A stretch of DNA of 64,000 nt from assembly GCF_018362975.1 (NCBI RefSeq), contig NZ_CP074371.1:620001-684000 (forward strand). Direction: 5' to 3'. The notes under the pieces are model-generated. The model did not search any database and had not been told where the DNA came from. It saw only the letters and a list, made by a program, of their open reading frames with translations. This DNA comes from Nocardia tengchongensis. GTDB taxonomy: Bacteria; Actinomycetota; Actinomycetes; Mycobacteriales; Mycobacteriaceae. This document shows positions 29,390 to 38,200 of this stretch, one piece after another. A program made the translations under genes and the position numbers. Position 1 is the first letter of the stretch. Every line of letters begins with the position of its first letter.

Positions 29390-30574
29390 TTATCGGACCG
29401 CGTCCGCGCGGTGTCCGGCGCGCAGGCGGCGGACGCCCTCGGCGATGGTTTCTTCCTTCTTGCAGAAGGTGAAGCGGACCAAGTGGTTCCAGGCAGGCTT
29501 GTCATCGGCGAAGACACTGACCGGGACGGCGGCCACGCCCAGGCGTTCGGGGAGTTCGCGACAGAAGTCGTAGGCGTCGGAGGCGCCGAGCGGGGTGATG
29601 TCGGCGCAGACGAAATAGGTTCCGTCGCTGCGTTTCACGCCGAACCCGGCCTCGGCGAGCGCAGCGGAGAGGCGGAGTCGCTTCTCGGACAGGGTGTCCC
29701 GCAGCGCGGCCACCCAGGGCTGCTCGTTGTTCAGGGCGTGCGCGACGGCGGGCTGGAAGGGTCCGCCGCCGACGAAGGTGAGGAACTGTTTGGCGGCCAG
29801 GACGGCGTCCAGCAGCGGGGCGGGCGCGCAGGCCCAGCCGATCTTCCAGCCGGTGACGCTGAAAGTCTTGGCGGCGCTGGAGATCACGATGGTGCGCTCG
29901 AACATGCCGGGCAGCGTGGACAGGCTGATGTGCTCGTGCCCGTCGAAGTACAGGTGCTCGTACGCCTCGTCCGACATGACGTACAGATCGTGTTCGATGG
30001 CGAGTTCGGCGATGGCGGTGAGATCGGCGCGGGAGAGCACGGTGCCGGTCGGGTTGTGCGGTGAATTCACCAGCAGCAGGCGGGTTTTCGGGGTGATGGC
30101 GGCGCGCAGGCTGTCCAGGTCGAGGGCGAAGCCGTCGCCGTCGGGCACCAGCCGGGCGGTGCGGCGGCGCGCGCCCGCCAGCGCGATGGCGGCCGCGTAG
30201 GAGTCGTAGTAGGGCTCGATCAGCACCACGTCGTCGCCGGGCTCGACCAGGCCGAGCACGGTCGCCGCGATGGCCTCGGTGGCGCCCACGGTGACCAGCA
30301 CCTGGGTGTCGGGGTCGTAGTGGGTGCCGTAGCGGCGGGCCCGGTCGGCGGCGATGGCCTGCCGCAGGGCGGGCACGCCGCGCCCGGGCGGGTACTGGTT
30401 GAAGCCGTCGGCGATGGCCTGCCGGGCCACCTCGAGCATGCCGGCGGGGCCGTCGCTGTCCGGAAACCCCTGGCCCAGGTTGACCGCGCCGTGGCGGACG
30501 GCCAGCTCGGTCATCTCGGCGAAGATCGTCGAAGCGAACGGCTGCAGACGGGCGACGGTCGGAATGCGCGGCAT
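29390..30574 (-). CDS. dapC: PLP aminotransferase, DapC-like
   Basis: A 394-aa fold-type I aminotransferase. It starts with LQPFASTIFAEMTELA and NLGQGFPDSDGP, has the NSPHNPTGT loop, SDEAYEHLYFDG, and the PLP-binding Lys in SSAAKTFSVTGWKIGW. The closest named relative is mycobacterial Rv0858c, called DapC, which makes N-succinyl-L,L-diaminopimelate in lysine and peptidoglycan synthesis. Kynurenine or glutamine transaminases have a very similar sequence, so the substrate is inferred. No dap gene adjoins it. Confidence 0.87.
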   Translation of the reverse strand: MPRIPTVARLQPFASTIFAEMTELAVRHGAVNLGQGFPDSDGPAGMLEVARQAIADGFNQYPPGRGVPALRQAIAADRARRYGTHYDPDTQVLVTVGATEAIAATVLGLVEPGDDVVLIEPYYDSYAAAIALAGARRRTARLVPDGDGFALDLDSLRAAITPKTRLLLVNSPHNPTGTVLSRADLTAIAELAIEHDLYVMSDEAYEHLYFDGHEHISLSTLPGMFERTIVISSAAKTFSVTGWKIGWACAPAPLLDAVLAAKQFLTFVGGGPFQPAVAHALNNEQPWVAALRDTLSEKRLRLSAALAEAGFGVKRSDGTYFVCADITPLGASDAYDFCRELPERLGVAAVPVSVFADDKPAWNHLVRFTFCKKEETIAEGVRRLRAGHRADAVR

Positions 30575-30618
30575 GTCCGGAGCCTAATCCATGGCCGGAA
30601 ACGGCCGTCCGCGGTGAT

Positions 30619-31587
30619 TCAGCCCACAGGCGACAGCCGCAGTCCGGCCATCTTGTCCGGGTTGACCACGTCGTAGACGCCCCACACCCGGCCGTCGCGC
30701 ACGGTGAAGGCGTACACCCGCTGCGGGCTGCCGGCGTCGCCGTCGCGCGCCGGGACGGCCCGCGCGAGGATGCCGAACTGCCCGTTGACCAAGACCGGTT
30801 CCAGCTCGCGGCCGGGGGTGACGTTGCCGGTGAGCTGGAAGCGGCGCCACAGTCCGAGCCACAGGCGCACGTTCTTGTCCACGCCCGCAACCACATTGAC
30901 GGCCGTGGACACCTTGCCGCCGCCGTCCCCGACGGTGCGCACGTCCGGGTGCAGCGCGGCCACCACAGCCTCGATGTCCCCGGCGGCCAGCGCCGACAGC
31001 AGTTGCCGCACAGCGGCTTCGTGCTCGGCGTCGGCGACCGGTTCCGGCGCGGCCGCCACCGCCTTGCGGGCGCGGGTGGCCAGCTGCCGCGCGGCGTCCA
31101 CGGAAACGTCCAGGATGTCGGCGATTTCGGTGAACGGCACCGAGAAGCCGTCGTGCAGTACGAAAGCCACGCGCTGCGGCGGCGTCAGCGTGTCCAGCAC
31201 CACCAGGGCGGCGAAGCGGAACTCCTGTTTGCGCACCACGACGGCCAGCGGATCGGGGGTGCTGGAGGGTGTCACGGCGGAGACGACCGGCTCCGGGAGC
31301 CATTGCCCCGGATAGGTTTCCCGCCGGACGGCCGCGCTGCGCAGCCGGTCCAGGCACAGTCGGCTGACCACGGTGGTGAGCCAGGCGCGCAGGTCGTGGA
31401 TCTCGGATTGCCGGGCCACCGCGAGCCGTAACCAGCTCTCCTGCACCGCGTCCTCGGCATCGCTGACACTGCCGGTGAGCCGGTAGGCCACCGAGACCAG
31501 ATGCGGCCGATGCGTTTCGAACAAGTCGGCGAGGAGAGCGGCAACCATCTCTTCGATGCTACGGCCGGGCACCGACAGCCCCGCCAC
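30619..31587 (-). CDS. ECF sigma factor with SnoaL-like C-terminus (ECF41/SigJ type)
   Basis: About 322 aa. Sigma region 2 (HLVSVAYRLTGSVSDAEDAVQ, shown as LTGSVSDAEDAVQESWLRL) and region 4 (LTPPQRVAFVLHDGF, then FTEIADILDVSVDAARQLA) are clear. Residues from about 195 form a SnoaL/NTF2-like domain with the DGGGK and NPDKMAG motifs that mark ECF41 factors, whose C-terminal domain controls activity in place of an anti-sigma factor. The partner gene usually next to ECF41 factors (a carboxymuconolactone decarboxylase or oxidoreductase) is absent here. An internal ATG at 31548 is an alternative start. Confidence 0.9.
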   Translation of the reverse strand: MAGLSVPGRSIEEMVAALLADLFETHRPHLVSVAYRLTGSVSDAEDAVQESWLRLAVARQSEIHDLRAWLTTVVSRLCLDRLRSAAVRRETYPGQWLPEPVVSAVTPSSTPDPLAVVVRKQEFRFAALVVLDTLTPPQRVAFVLHDGFSVPFTEIADILDVSVDAARQLATRARKAVAAAPEPVADAEHEAAVRQLLSALAAGDIEAVVAALHPDVRTVGDGGGKVSTAVNVVAGVDKNVRLWLGLWRRFQLTGNVTPGRELEPVLVNGQFGILARAVPARDGDAGSPQRVYAFTVRDGRVWGVYDVVNPDKMAGLRLSPVG

Positions 31588-31649
31588 CGACCTGTCTGTA
31601 CCCGCGAATTCCCGAACGCCCGTGCCCGATTCCGTGACAGCATGGCCGG

Positions 31650-32231
31650 ATGGACGCGGAATTCCTCTCGGACGGCACGGTCTGGTTGTCGCCGCCCGCC
31701 GTCTCCGACATCGACGCCATCACCGCCCTCTGCCAGGAACCCTCGATCGGCGCCTGGACCACCATGCCGGTCCCCTATCACCGCGCCGACGCGGAGAAAT
31801 TCGTCTACGACATCGTCGGCCCGGGCTGGGCCGCCCGCAGCCCCACCTGGGCGTTGCGCGGGGCGGCGGGTGGCTCGGTGGTCGGCATGATCGGCCTGAG
31901 CCCGCTCTATCCGCGTCGCGACGACGAGACCGCGGAGATCGGTTTCTGGCTCTCCCGCAGCGCGCGCGGCGCGGGCCTGATGACGCGAGCGGCCCGGCTG
32001 GTCGCGGCGGCCGGTCTGGATCCGGCCGAGCTGGGCTTCGAGCGCCTGGAGTGGCGGGCCTTCACCGGCAACCATCCGTCCGCCGCCGTGGCGCGCCGCG
32101 CGGGCTTCCGATACGAAGGCCTGATCCGCGGCGGCGGCGTGCAGCGTGGCGTGCGCCGCGACATCTGGCTCGCGGGCCGGCTGCGCTCGGATCCGCCCAC
32201 CCCGAGCCCCGACTGGCCCGCGGACGTCTGA
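31650..32231 (+). CDS. RimJ/RimL-type GNAT acetyltransferase
   Basis: A 193-aa protein with the acetyl-CoA loop RSARGAGLMTRAARLV and the C-terminal block RLEWRAFTGNHPSAAVARRAGFRYEG, characteristic of the GNAT_3 family that acetylates ribosomal-protein N-termini or other amines. The substrate is unknown. It is divergent from the sigma factor gene with about 62 bp between the two. Confidence 0.88.
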   Translation: MDAEFLSDGTVWLSPPAVSDIDAITALCQEPSIGAWTTMPVPYHRADAEKFVYDIVGPGWAARSPTWALRGAAGGSVVGMIGLSPLYPRRDDETAEIGFWLSRSARGAGLMTRAARLVAAAGLDPAELGFERLEWRAFTGNHPSAAVARRAGFRYEGLIRGGGVQRGVRRDIWLAGRLRSDPPTPSPDWPADV

Positions 32232-32242
32232 CCCGGAAAAGC

Positions 32243-32280
32243 GTTCGGCCCACACCCGCCGGACTGGGTGTGGGCCGAAC
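32243..32280. terminator. Bidirectional terminator, 15-bp perfect stem
   Basis: GTTCGGCCCACACCC at 32243-32257 with its exact complement at 32266-32280, preceded by AAAA and lying between convergent genes. Confidence 0.82.
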
Positions 32281-32355
32281 TCAGTGTGCACGCCGGACTC
32301 GTTCAGCGCGAGGCGAAATCGCTACGGGCCGGGTGCGGGTCTGCGCGCCGCCGGA

Positions 32356-33450
32356 CTACGCGCGACCCACGCGGCGCTGGGCGACCGCGTCGGCGAGGCG
32401 CTCGAGCTGGGCGACGGTGGTGTCCCAGTCGATGCAGGCGTCGGTGATGGACTGGCCGTAGGTGAGCTCCTCCGGCTTGCCCAGGGTCAGGTCCTGGCGG
32501 CCCGCGATGATGAAGGACTCCATCATCAGGCCGACCACGGTGCCCTCACCGCCGGCGATGCGCTCGGCCAGATCGGTGACGACGTCGACCTGCTTGTTGT
32601 GGTCCTTGTTGGAGTTGCCGTGCGAGGCGTCCACCACCAGGCGCTGGGGCAGCGCCGACTTCTCCAGCCGCAGCAGGGCTTCCGAGCAGGAGGCGGCATC
32701 GAAGTTGGGGCCGTTGCTGCCGCCGCGCAGGATGACGTGGCAGTCCGGGTTGCCCGCGGTGCGGATCAGCGCGGAACGCCCGTCCAGGTCGGTGCCGGGG
32801 AAGACGTGGGAGGCGGCCGCGGCGCGCACGCCGTCCACCGCGACCTGCACGTCGCCGTCGGTGCCGTTCTTGATGCCGACCGGCATGGACAGCGCCGAGG
32901 ACAGCTGCCGGTGCACCTGGCTGGCCGCGGTGCGGGCGCCGATCGCGCCGTAGGCGACCAGGTCGGCGATGTACTGCGGGGTGATCGGGTCCAGGAACTC
33001 GCACGCCACCGGCAGTCCGAGCGCGGTGATGTCGACCAGCAGGCGGCGGCCCAGGTCCAGGCCGGTGTTGATGTCGAAGCTGCCGTCCAGGTGCGGGTCG
33101 TTGATCAGACCCTTCCAGCCCAGCGTGGTGCGCGGCTTCTCGAAGTAGACGCGCATCACCACGTGCAGGCGGTCGTCCAGCTCGGCGGCCTTGGCGGCCA
33201 GCCGGCGGGCGTAGTCCATGGCGGCTTCGGGATCGTGGACCGAACACGGGCCGACGATCACCATGAGGCGGTCGTCGCTGCCGTTGAGCACGTCGACGGT
33301 GGCCTTGCGGCCGGCGCGCACGGTGTCGGCGAGGGTGTCGTCGATCGGGTGGGCGGCACGGACCTCGCGCGGCGAGCTCAGCGGGCTGACGCTGAGCGTG
33401 CGCTGGTCATCGAGATCGGCGTGCCGTTCGAGATCGGCGGTGGTGGTCAT
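32356..33450 (-). CDS. aroG: 3-deoxy-7-phosphoheptulonate (DAHP) synthase, class I
   Basis: A 364-aa enzyme that condenses phosphoenolpyruvate and erythrose 4-phosphate, the first step of the shikimate pathway. Class I (AroG/AroF) motifs are present: VIVGPCSVHDPEAA, MRVYFEKPRTTLGWKGLIND, GARTAASQVHRQLSS and DASHGNSNKDHNKQ, with the metal-binding Cys, His, Glu and Asp in place. ATG 33450 has an AAGGAAA ribosome site; the frame is open ten codons further. An aromatic-rich leader peptide gene lies upstream, so it is probably controlled by attenuation. Its product supplies chorismate for the salicylate synthase nearby. Confidence 0.95.
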   Translation of the reverse strand: MTTTADLERHADLDDQRTLSVSPLSSPREVRAAHPIDDTLADTVRAGRKATVDVLNGSDDRLMVIVGPCSVHDPEAAMDYARRLAAKAAELDDRLHVVMRVYFEKPRTTLGWKGLINDPHLDGSFDINTGLDLGRRLLVDITALGLPVACEFLDPITPQYIADLVAYGAIGARTAASQVHRQLSSALSMPVGIKNGTDGDVQVAVDGVRAAAASHVFPGTDLDGRSALIRTAGNPDCHVILRGGSNGPNFDAASCSEALLRLEKSALPQRLVVDASHGNSNKDHNKQVDVVTDLAERIAGGEGTVVGLMMESFIIAGRQDLTLGKPEELTYGQSITDACIDWDTTVAQLERLADAVAQRRVGRA

Positions 33451-33540
33451 GGGTGGTTTCCTTGTCCCAGGCCGACCCACGGAGAAACTGCGAAACCCCT
33501 TGGAGCCGGTCTGATTTCGTCCGGCTCGGGGTGGAGGATG
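33451..33540 (-). promoter_or_regulatory. Attenuator region of the DAHP synthase operon
   Basis: Between the leader stop and the aroG start the transcript can fold GAGCCGG with CCGGCTC (33503-33509 with 33521-33527), extended by CCCC/GGGG outer pairs. Other pairings with the leader are possible. This is the place expected for a ribosome-controlled attenuator hairpin; the exact alternative folds need computation. Confidence 0.6.
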
Positions 33541-33609
33541 TCAGCGCGAGGTCACGCCGCACGACCCACCCGGGGCCGGCTGGCTAAACCAGAAATACTG
33601 ACGCTGCAT
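33541..33609 (-). CDS. Aromatic leader peptide for DAHP synthase attenuation (22 aa)
   Basis: ATG at 33609 opens a 22-codon frame beginning MQRQYFWFSQPAPGG and ending in TGA. Residues 5-8 are Tyr-Phe-Trp-Phe, i.e. codons for all three aromatic amino acids in a row, just upstream of DAHP synthase. Stalling at these codons when charged tRNAs are scarce would alter folding of the following RNA. Such leader peptides are established for trp operons and have been reported before an aroF-type gene in Corynebacterium. A TACAGT -10 box ends 7 nt before the ATG, so the message is probably leaderless. Confidence 0.8.
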   Translation of the reverse strand: MQRQYFWFSQPAPGGSCGVTSR

Positions 33610-33616
33610 GCCTGGG

Positions 33617-33622
33617 ACTGTA
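33617..33622 (-). promoter_or_regulatory. -10 box of the aro leader transcript
   Basis: TACAGT on the minus strand ends 7 nt before the leader peptide ATG, so transcription would begin at the start codon. Confidence 0.55.
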
Positions 33623-33720
33623 CCAGAGATCCGAATTCGTGCGTGTGGCGTAGAACACGGTTGCTGGGATGGGCTTCCCACCAGTTGGGAAAGCCCCGGA
33701 TCACACCGGACGCCCCCCGG

Positions 33721-34083
33721 TCAGCGCAGGATGTAATGCAGGATCACGTCGTGCACGTGCCGCGTCTTGTCGTCGCCGCGGAACTCCACCTCGTAGGTGT
33801 GGTGCCCGGTGCTGATCGCGATGTGGCCGGAGGAGAAGAACTGGCCCGCGAACGACTTGTTGGTCAGGATGCTGACGCTCGAGATCCGCCCGTAGGGAAT
33901 GCTCGTGATCGCGATCTTCTTCCCGACGAACGAGTTGTCCTGGATGACGACCCGCCGGTCGGTGAGCCCCAGGAATCCGGTGCCCACCCCGATGGCGTCG
34001 TACACGGCCAGGATCTGCTCACCCTGCAGCAGACCCTGCTGGATCTTCTCGAACTGATCCCGTCGATCGATTGGAATGCTCAC
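33721..34083 (-). CDS. PH-domain (bPH) protein
   Basis: A 120-aa cytosolic protein almost entirely made of a bacterial pleckstrin-homology-like domain: GEQILAVYDAIG, GFLGLTDRRVVIQDN, then IPYGRISSVSI and a C-terminal helix VHDVILHYIL. Such domains are widespread and mostly of unknown function. The GTG at 34083 is preferred over the TTG just before it because GAAAGG lies at suitable distance. Confidence 0.82.
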   Translation of the reverse strand: MSIPIDRRDQFEKIQQGLLQGEQILAVYDAIGVGTGFLGLTDRRVVIQDNSFVGKKIAITSIPYGRISSVSILTNKSFAGQFFSSGHIAISTGHHTYEVEFRGDDKTRHVHDVILHYILR

Positions 34084-34125
34084 CAACCCGCGCCTTTCGA
34101 CTCAGCGATGCTCCCGGATTCCAGT

Positions 34126-35007
34126 TCAGCGACGCGTGAACGGGTATGTGACCTTGGTCAGCTGCTCGGACAGCTCCCACAGCCGGCGCGCGGTCACCTC
34201 GTCCTTGGAGGCGGCGCTGGACGTACTCGGCCCGGGATAGCCGCGCATGCCGCGCAGCCCGGTCGGGCCGTAGAAACCGCCCGGCTCGACCTCGGCGGTG
34301 GCGGCGAACAACGATGGCAGCGCACCCATTTCGGCGCTCTGCGCGAAGAGCCGGTTGCCGATCGACATCAGGGTGTCGTACAGCGACTCGGTGTGCCCCT
34401 GCAGATCGGTGGCGGCGTAGCCGGGGTGCGCCGCGACCGAGATCTTGCTCGACCCCGCGGCGGTCAAGCGGCGCTGCAGTTCCCGCGCGAACATCAGGTT
34501 GGCCAGCTTGGACTGCCCGTAGGCGGCCCAGCGCTGATAGGAGCGGCGCTCCCAGTCCAGGTCCTCGAGATCGATGCGGCCGATGGCGTGCATGCCGCTC
34601 GACAGCGTGACCACCCGATCGCGAATCTTGTCCAGCAGCAGCCCGGTCAGCGCGAAATGTCCGAGATGGTTTGTGCCGATCTGCATTTCGAAGCCCTCGG
34701 CGGTGCGCTTGAGCGGCACCGCCATCACGCCCGCGTTGTTGATCAGCACGTCGGCGCCCTCGATCGAATCCGCGAATTCGTGGATCGAGGCCAGATCGGC
34801 CAGATCGAGCCGGCGCACCTGGGCGTTCGGGCCGATCCGATCGGCCACCGCCCGCGCCTTCACCTCATTGCGGCACGCCATGATCACCTTCGCGCCGGCG
34901 CCCGCGAGCGCCCGCGCGGTGACCGCGCCCAGCCCGCTGTTGGCGCCGGTCACGATGACGGTCCGGCCCGCTTGATCGGGGATGTCGGAGATGTCCCAGC
35001 CGCTCAC
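34126..35007 (-). CDS. Short-chain dehydrogenase/reductase (SDR), copy A
   Basis: A 293-aa Rossmann-fold oxidoreductase. The NAD(P) motif TGANSGLG, LDLADL, NNAGVM and the catalytic YGQSK (Tyr, Lys) are present, with MACRNEVKARAV typical of the retinol-dehydrogenase/WWOX-like SDR group. The substrate is unknown. GTG at 35007 (SGWDISDIPDQ) aligns with the paralogue at 40780 and sits 7 nt after a TAGACT -10 box; the open frame upstream is not coding-like. The two paralogues lie in opposite orientation on either side of the NRPS/ligase pair. Confidence 0.88.
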   Translation of the reverse strand: MSGWDISDIPDQAGRTVIVTGANSGLGAVTARALAGAGAKVIMACRNEVKARAVADRIGPNAQVRRLDLADLASIHEFADSIEGADVLINNAGVMAVPLKRTAEGFEMQIGTNHLGHFALTGLLLDKIRDRVVTLSSGMHAIGRIDLEDLDWERRSYQRWAAYGQSKLANLMFARELQRRLTAAGSSKISVAAHPGYAATDLQGHTESLYDTLMSIGNRLFAQSAEMGALPSLFAATAEVEPGGFYGPTGLRGMRGYPGPSTSSAASKDEVTARRLWELSEQLTKVTYPFTRR

Positions 35008-35014
35008 GGGGTCG

Positions 35015-35020
35015 AGTCTA
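35015..35020 (-). promoter_or_regulatory. -10 box of SDR copy A, leaderless geometry
   Basis: TAGACT on the minus strand ends 7 nt before the GTG at 35007, which supports that start. Confidence 0.5.
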
Positions 35021-35235
35021 GGGGCGCGGAGCCGCGCCCGTCTGATGTCGGCGCGAACCGTTCCGGCGCTTCCTATTTGCCCCCTACCAAGCAAGCAACC
35101 GTGCGCGGCTTGTCCAACCCACTTAAAACCCTTTTGACCTGCGCAAACTGTAGCGTCCGCGCCATGGACACGCTGATACTCGGGGGTTTGCTGGGCATTC
35201 TGGCCCTGATCTGGAAACAGGGCTCTCACCCTTAT

Positions 35236-38200
35236 TCAGGACAGGGCGAGCACCTCGTCGTCGGACATGGCGGCGACCTCCAGGTAGAGGCGCGCCACCT
35301 CGTCGAGCCGGCCGGTCGCGCCGGCCCGCTGCTCCCGGTCCAGCAAACGGGCGCTCAGGCCCGCCACGGTCCGGGCCGCGAAGAAGTCGGCGACCACCGT
35401 GTCCGGCGAGTCCAGCCAGTCCCGCACACGGGCGATCACCGCGGTGGCCAGCACCGAATCGCCGCCCAGGGCGAAGAAGTCGTCGGTCACGCCGACGCTC
35501 TCGCGGCCCAGCACCGTCGCGACGATATCGGCCACGGCACGCTCGACATCGCCTCGGGGAGCGACGAATTCACCGGCCCGCTCCCCCGCCGCGAGCAGCG
35601 CACCGATGGCCTTGCGATCGGGCTTGCCGTTCGAGGTGAACGGCAGCTCGGCCAGCGACTCGACCCGATCCGGAATCATGTACGCGGGCAACAGGTTCGC
35701 GGCGGCCTCCAGCAGCACCGGCACGTCCAGGGCGACGCCGTCATCGGCCACCAGCACCGCCGCGAGTTTCGGCGCGGCCGCGCCCACCACCGCGGCGATC
35801 GCGTGCCGCACGCCCGGCAGGCCGCGCAGCACACTCTCGACCTCACCGAGTTCCACCCGGTAGCCGCGGATCTTGACCTGATGATCGGCGCGGCCCAGGA
35901 ATTCCAGGCAGCCGTCCGGCAGGTACCGCGCCAGATCGCCGGTGCGATACCACCGCACGCCCTCGTGGGTGACGAACCGGTCGGCGGTGCGCTCCGGATC
36001 GCCGCGATACCCGGCGGCCACCCCCTCGCCGCCGATCCACAGCTCGCCGGTGACCCAGTCCGGGCAGTCCTGACCCGAGGGGCCCACCACCCGGCAGCGC
36101 ACATTGCGCAGCGGCGTGCCGTACGGGACCGCCGACCACTCCTGCGGCACTTCGGCATTCACCACCTCGCGGATGGTGGAGTGGATGGCCGTCTCGGTGG
36201 CGCCGCCCAGGCCCGCGAACCGGCAGTCCGGGGCGACCGCGGCGAGGCGGCCCGGCAGCGCCACATCGACCCAGTCGCCGCCGAGAATCACCATGCGCAA
36301 ACTATCCACAGGTTTCCCGGCCGCGGCTTCCAGCAGCATGTCCAGCAGGCTGGGCACGCAGTTGACCACCGACACCCGGTGCCGCCGAATCAGTTCCACC
36401 CAGCGTCCCGGCTCCCCGCGCTGTCCCTCATCCAGCGCGATCACCGCACCTCCGGCGCTCAGCAGGCCGAAGATGTCGTAGACGGACAGGTCGAACTCGA
36501 GCGCCGACAGGGCCAGCGCCCGATCATCCACACCGATCCCGAAGCGCTCGTTCAGATCGTCGATGGTGTTCATGGCCGCCCGATGCGGCACCTCCACACC
36601 CTTGGGCCGGCCCGTCGAGCCCGACGTGAACAGCACGTAGGCGATGGCCTCCGGATCCGGGAGCACGGGTTGCGACAGCGGCTCCGGATACAACCGCGCC
36701 GCGCTCAGTGCCAGCGTCGGCAACCCGGGCACGTCGCCGCCGGCCGTCACCGCGGCCACCACCTCACCGGTCCGCAGAATCTCGGCCCGCCGCCCCTCGG
36801 GCTGATCGAAACCGATCGGCACGTACACCGCTCCCGCGGCCAGCACGCCCACGGTAGCCAGGATCTGATCCGGCCCCTTCGGCAACTGCACAGCGACCGC
36901 GTCGCCCGGCCGAACCCCCGCCGCCCGCAACGCGCCCGCCACCGCCAGCGCCTGCGCGGCCAGCTCGCGGTAGGTGAGAACACTTGCCGCCGAACCGAAT
37001 TCCGGCTCCCAGAGCACCGCGGGCGCGTCCGGAGTGGTGGCGGCGAACTCGAACAGGCCGGTGTGCAGCGCACGACCGGCCACCGGACCATCCGTTGCGT
37101 TCACGCGAGTACGAACCACCGCCTGCTCCACGGGAATCCGCACCGCGGCCTCGGCCTCCCAGCCCGCACCACCGGGTGCCCCGGCCGCAGCCGACACCGC
37201 GGGCGCCTCGCCGGTGCGGTCCTCCGCCGCGACGGCACCCGCCGAATCCGCAGTGCCGTGGCCGGGTTCCGCGGAGCCGTCCGCGGGCTCATCGCCGCCC
37301 GCGAGCCGCAGGACGGCGTCGATGTAGCGGGTGAACATGGTCTCGACCATGGCCGCGGGGAAGGCGTCGGCGCGGACGTCCCAGTTCAGCAGCAGGCCGC
37401 CGCGAACCTCGGTGACCTGCGCGTCGAGCAGCACCTGCGGGCCCTGGGAGATGATCCACACCGGGTCGCCGAAGGTCTCGGTGACCCGGTCGGCGAACAG
37501 TTCGCCCAGGTTGATGGCACTGGTGTAGACGATCGGGGCCAGCACCGGTTCGGCACGCAGGCGACCCAGGTCGCGCAGCACCTCGAGGCCGGTGTAGCCG
37601 GAATGGGCTCCGGCGGCGTGCAATTCCCGCTGCAGCGCGCGGGCGCGGTCGGTGACCGTGGCGGGCTCGGTGACATCGACCTCGAGCAGCACCGAGGACG
37701 TGAAGTCGCCGACCACCCCGTCGACCTGCGGATGCACCGGCTCCCGGTGGAACAGCGGCAGATTCAACAGGAACCGGCGCTGCGCCGACCAGCCGCCGAT
37801 GGTCTCGGCAAACACCGACGCCAACGCCATCGCCGGGGTGATCCCGCGGGCATGCGCCGCGGCGAACATGCGCCCCTTGGCTTCCGGCGACAACCACCGA
37901 TGCAACCGCACGGTTCGCGCCGCCCGCTCCCCCGCTTCGGACGAGGCGCTCGACTCCGGGTTCACCGTCGAGCCAGGCGCACCATCGCGCTCCGTAGGAT
38001 TCGGGCGGGTGATGACGTCGGTGGCGCGCGGCAGCTCGGGCGCGCCCGGCAGTTCCGGTAGCCGCTGCTGCCACCAGTCACGGTCGGCGGCGCGTTCCGG
38101 TGCGGGAGCGGCGTGTTCGGCCAGGTACTGCCGGAACGTGTAGTCCTGCGGGGGCAGCTGCTCGCCGTGGTAGAGCCGGGCCAGGTCCGCGACCAGGATG

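Noticed and set aside
35164..35235. Short + strand ORF (MDTLILGGLLGILALIW) after the NRPS gene
   Set aside because: It looks like a membrane helix but has no ribosome site and no stop: the frame runs on for kilobases antisense to the NRPS gene.
32146..38061. Very long + strand frame (1971 codons) opposite the NRPS gene
   Set aside because: It is the GC-driven shadow of mbtB and neighbours; Arg/Gln/His-rich, crosses several gene boundaries and has no domain pattern.
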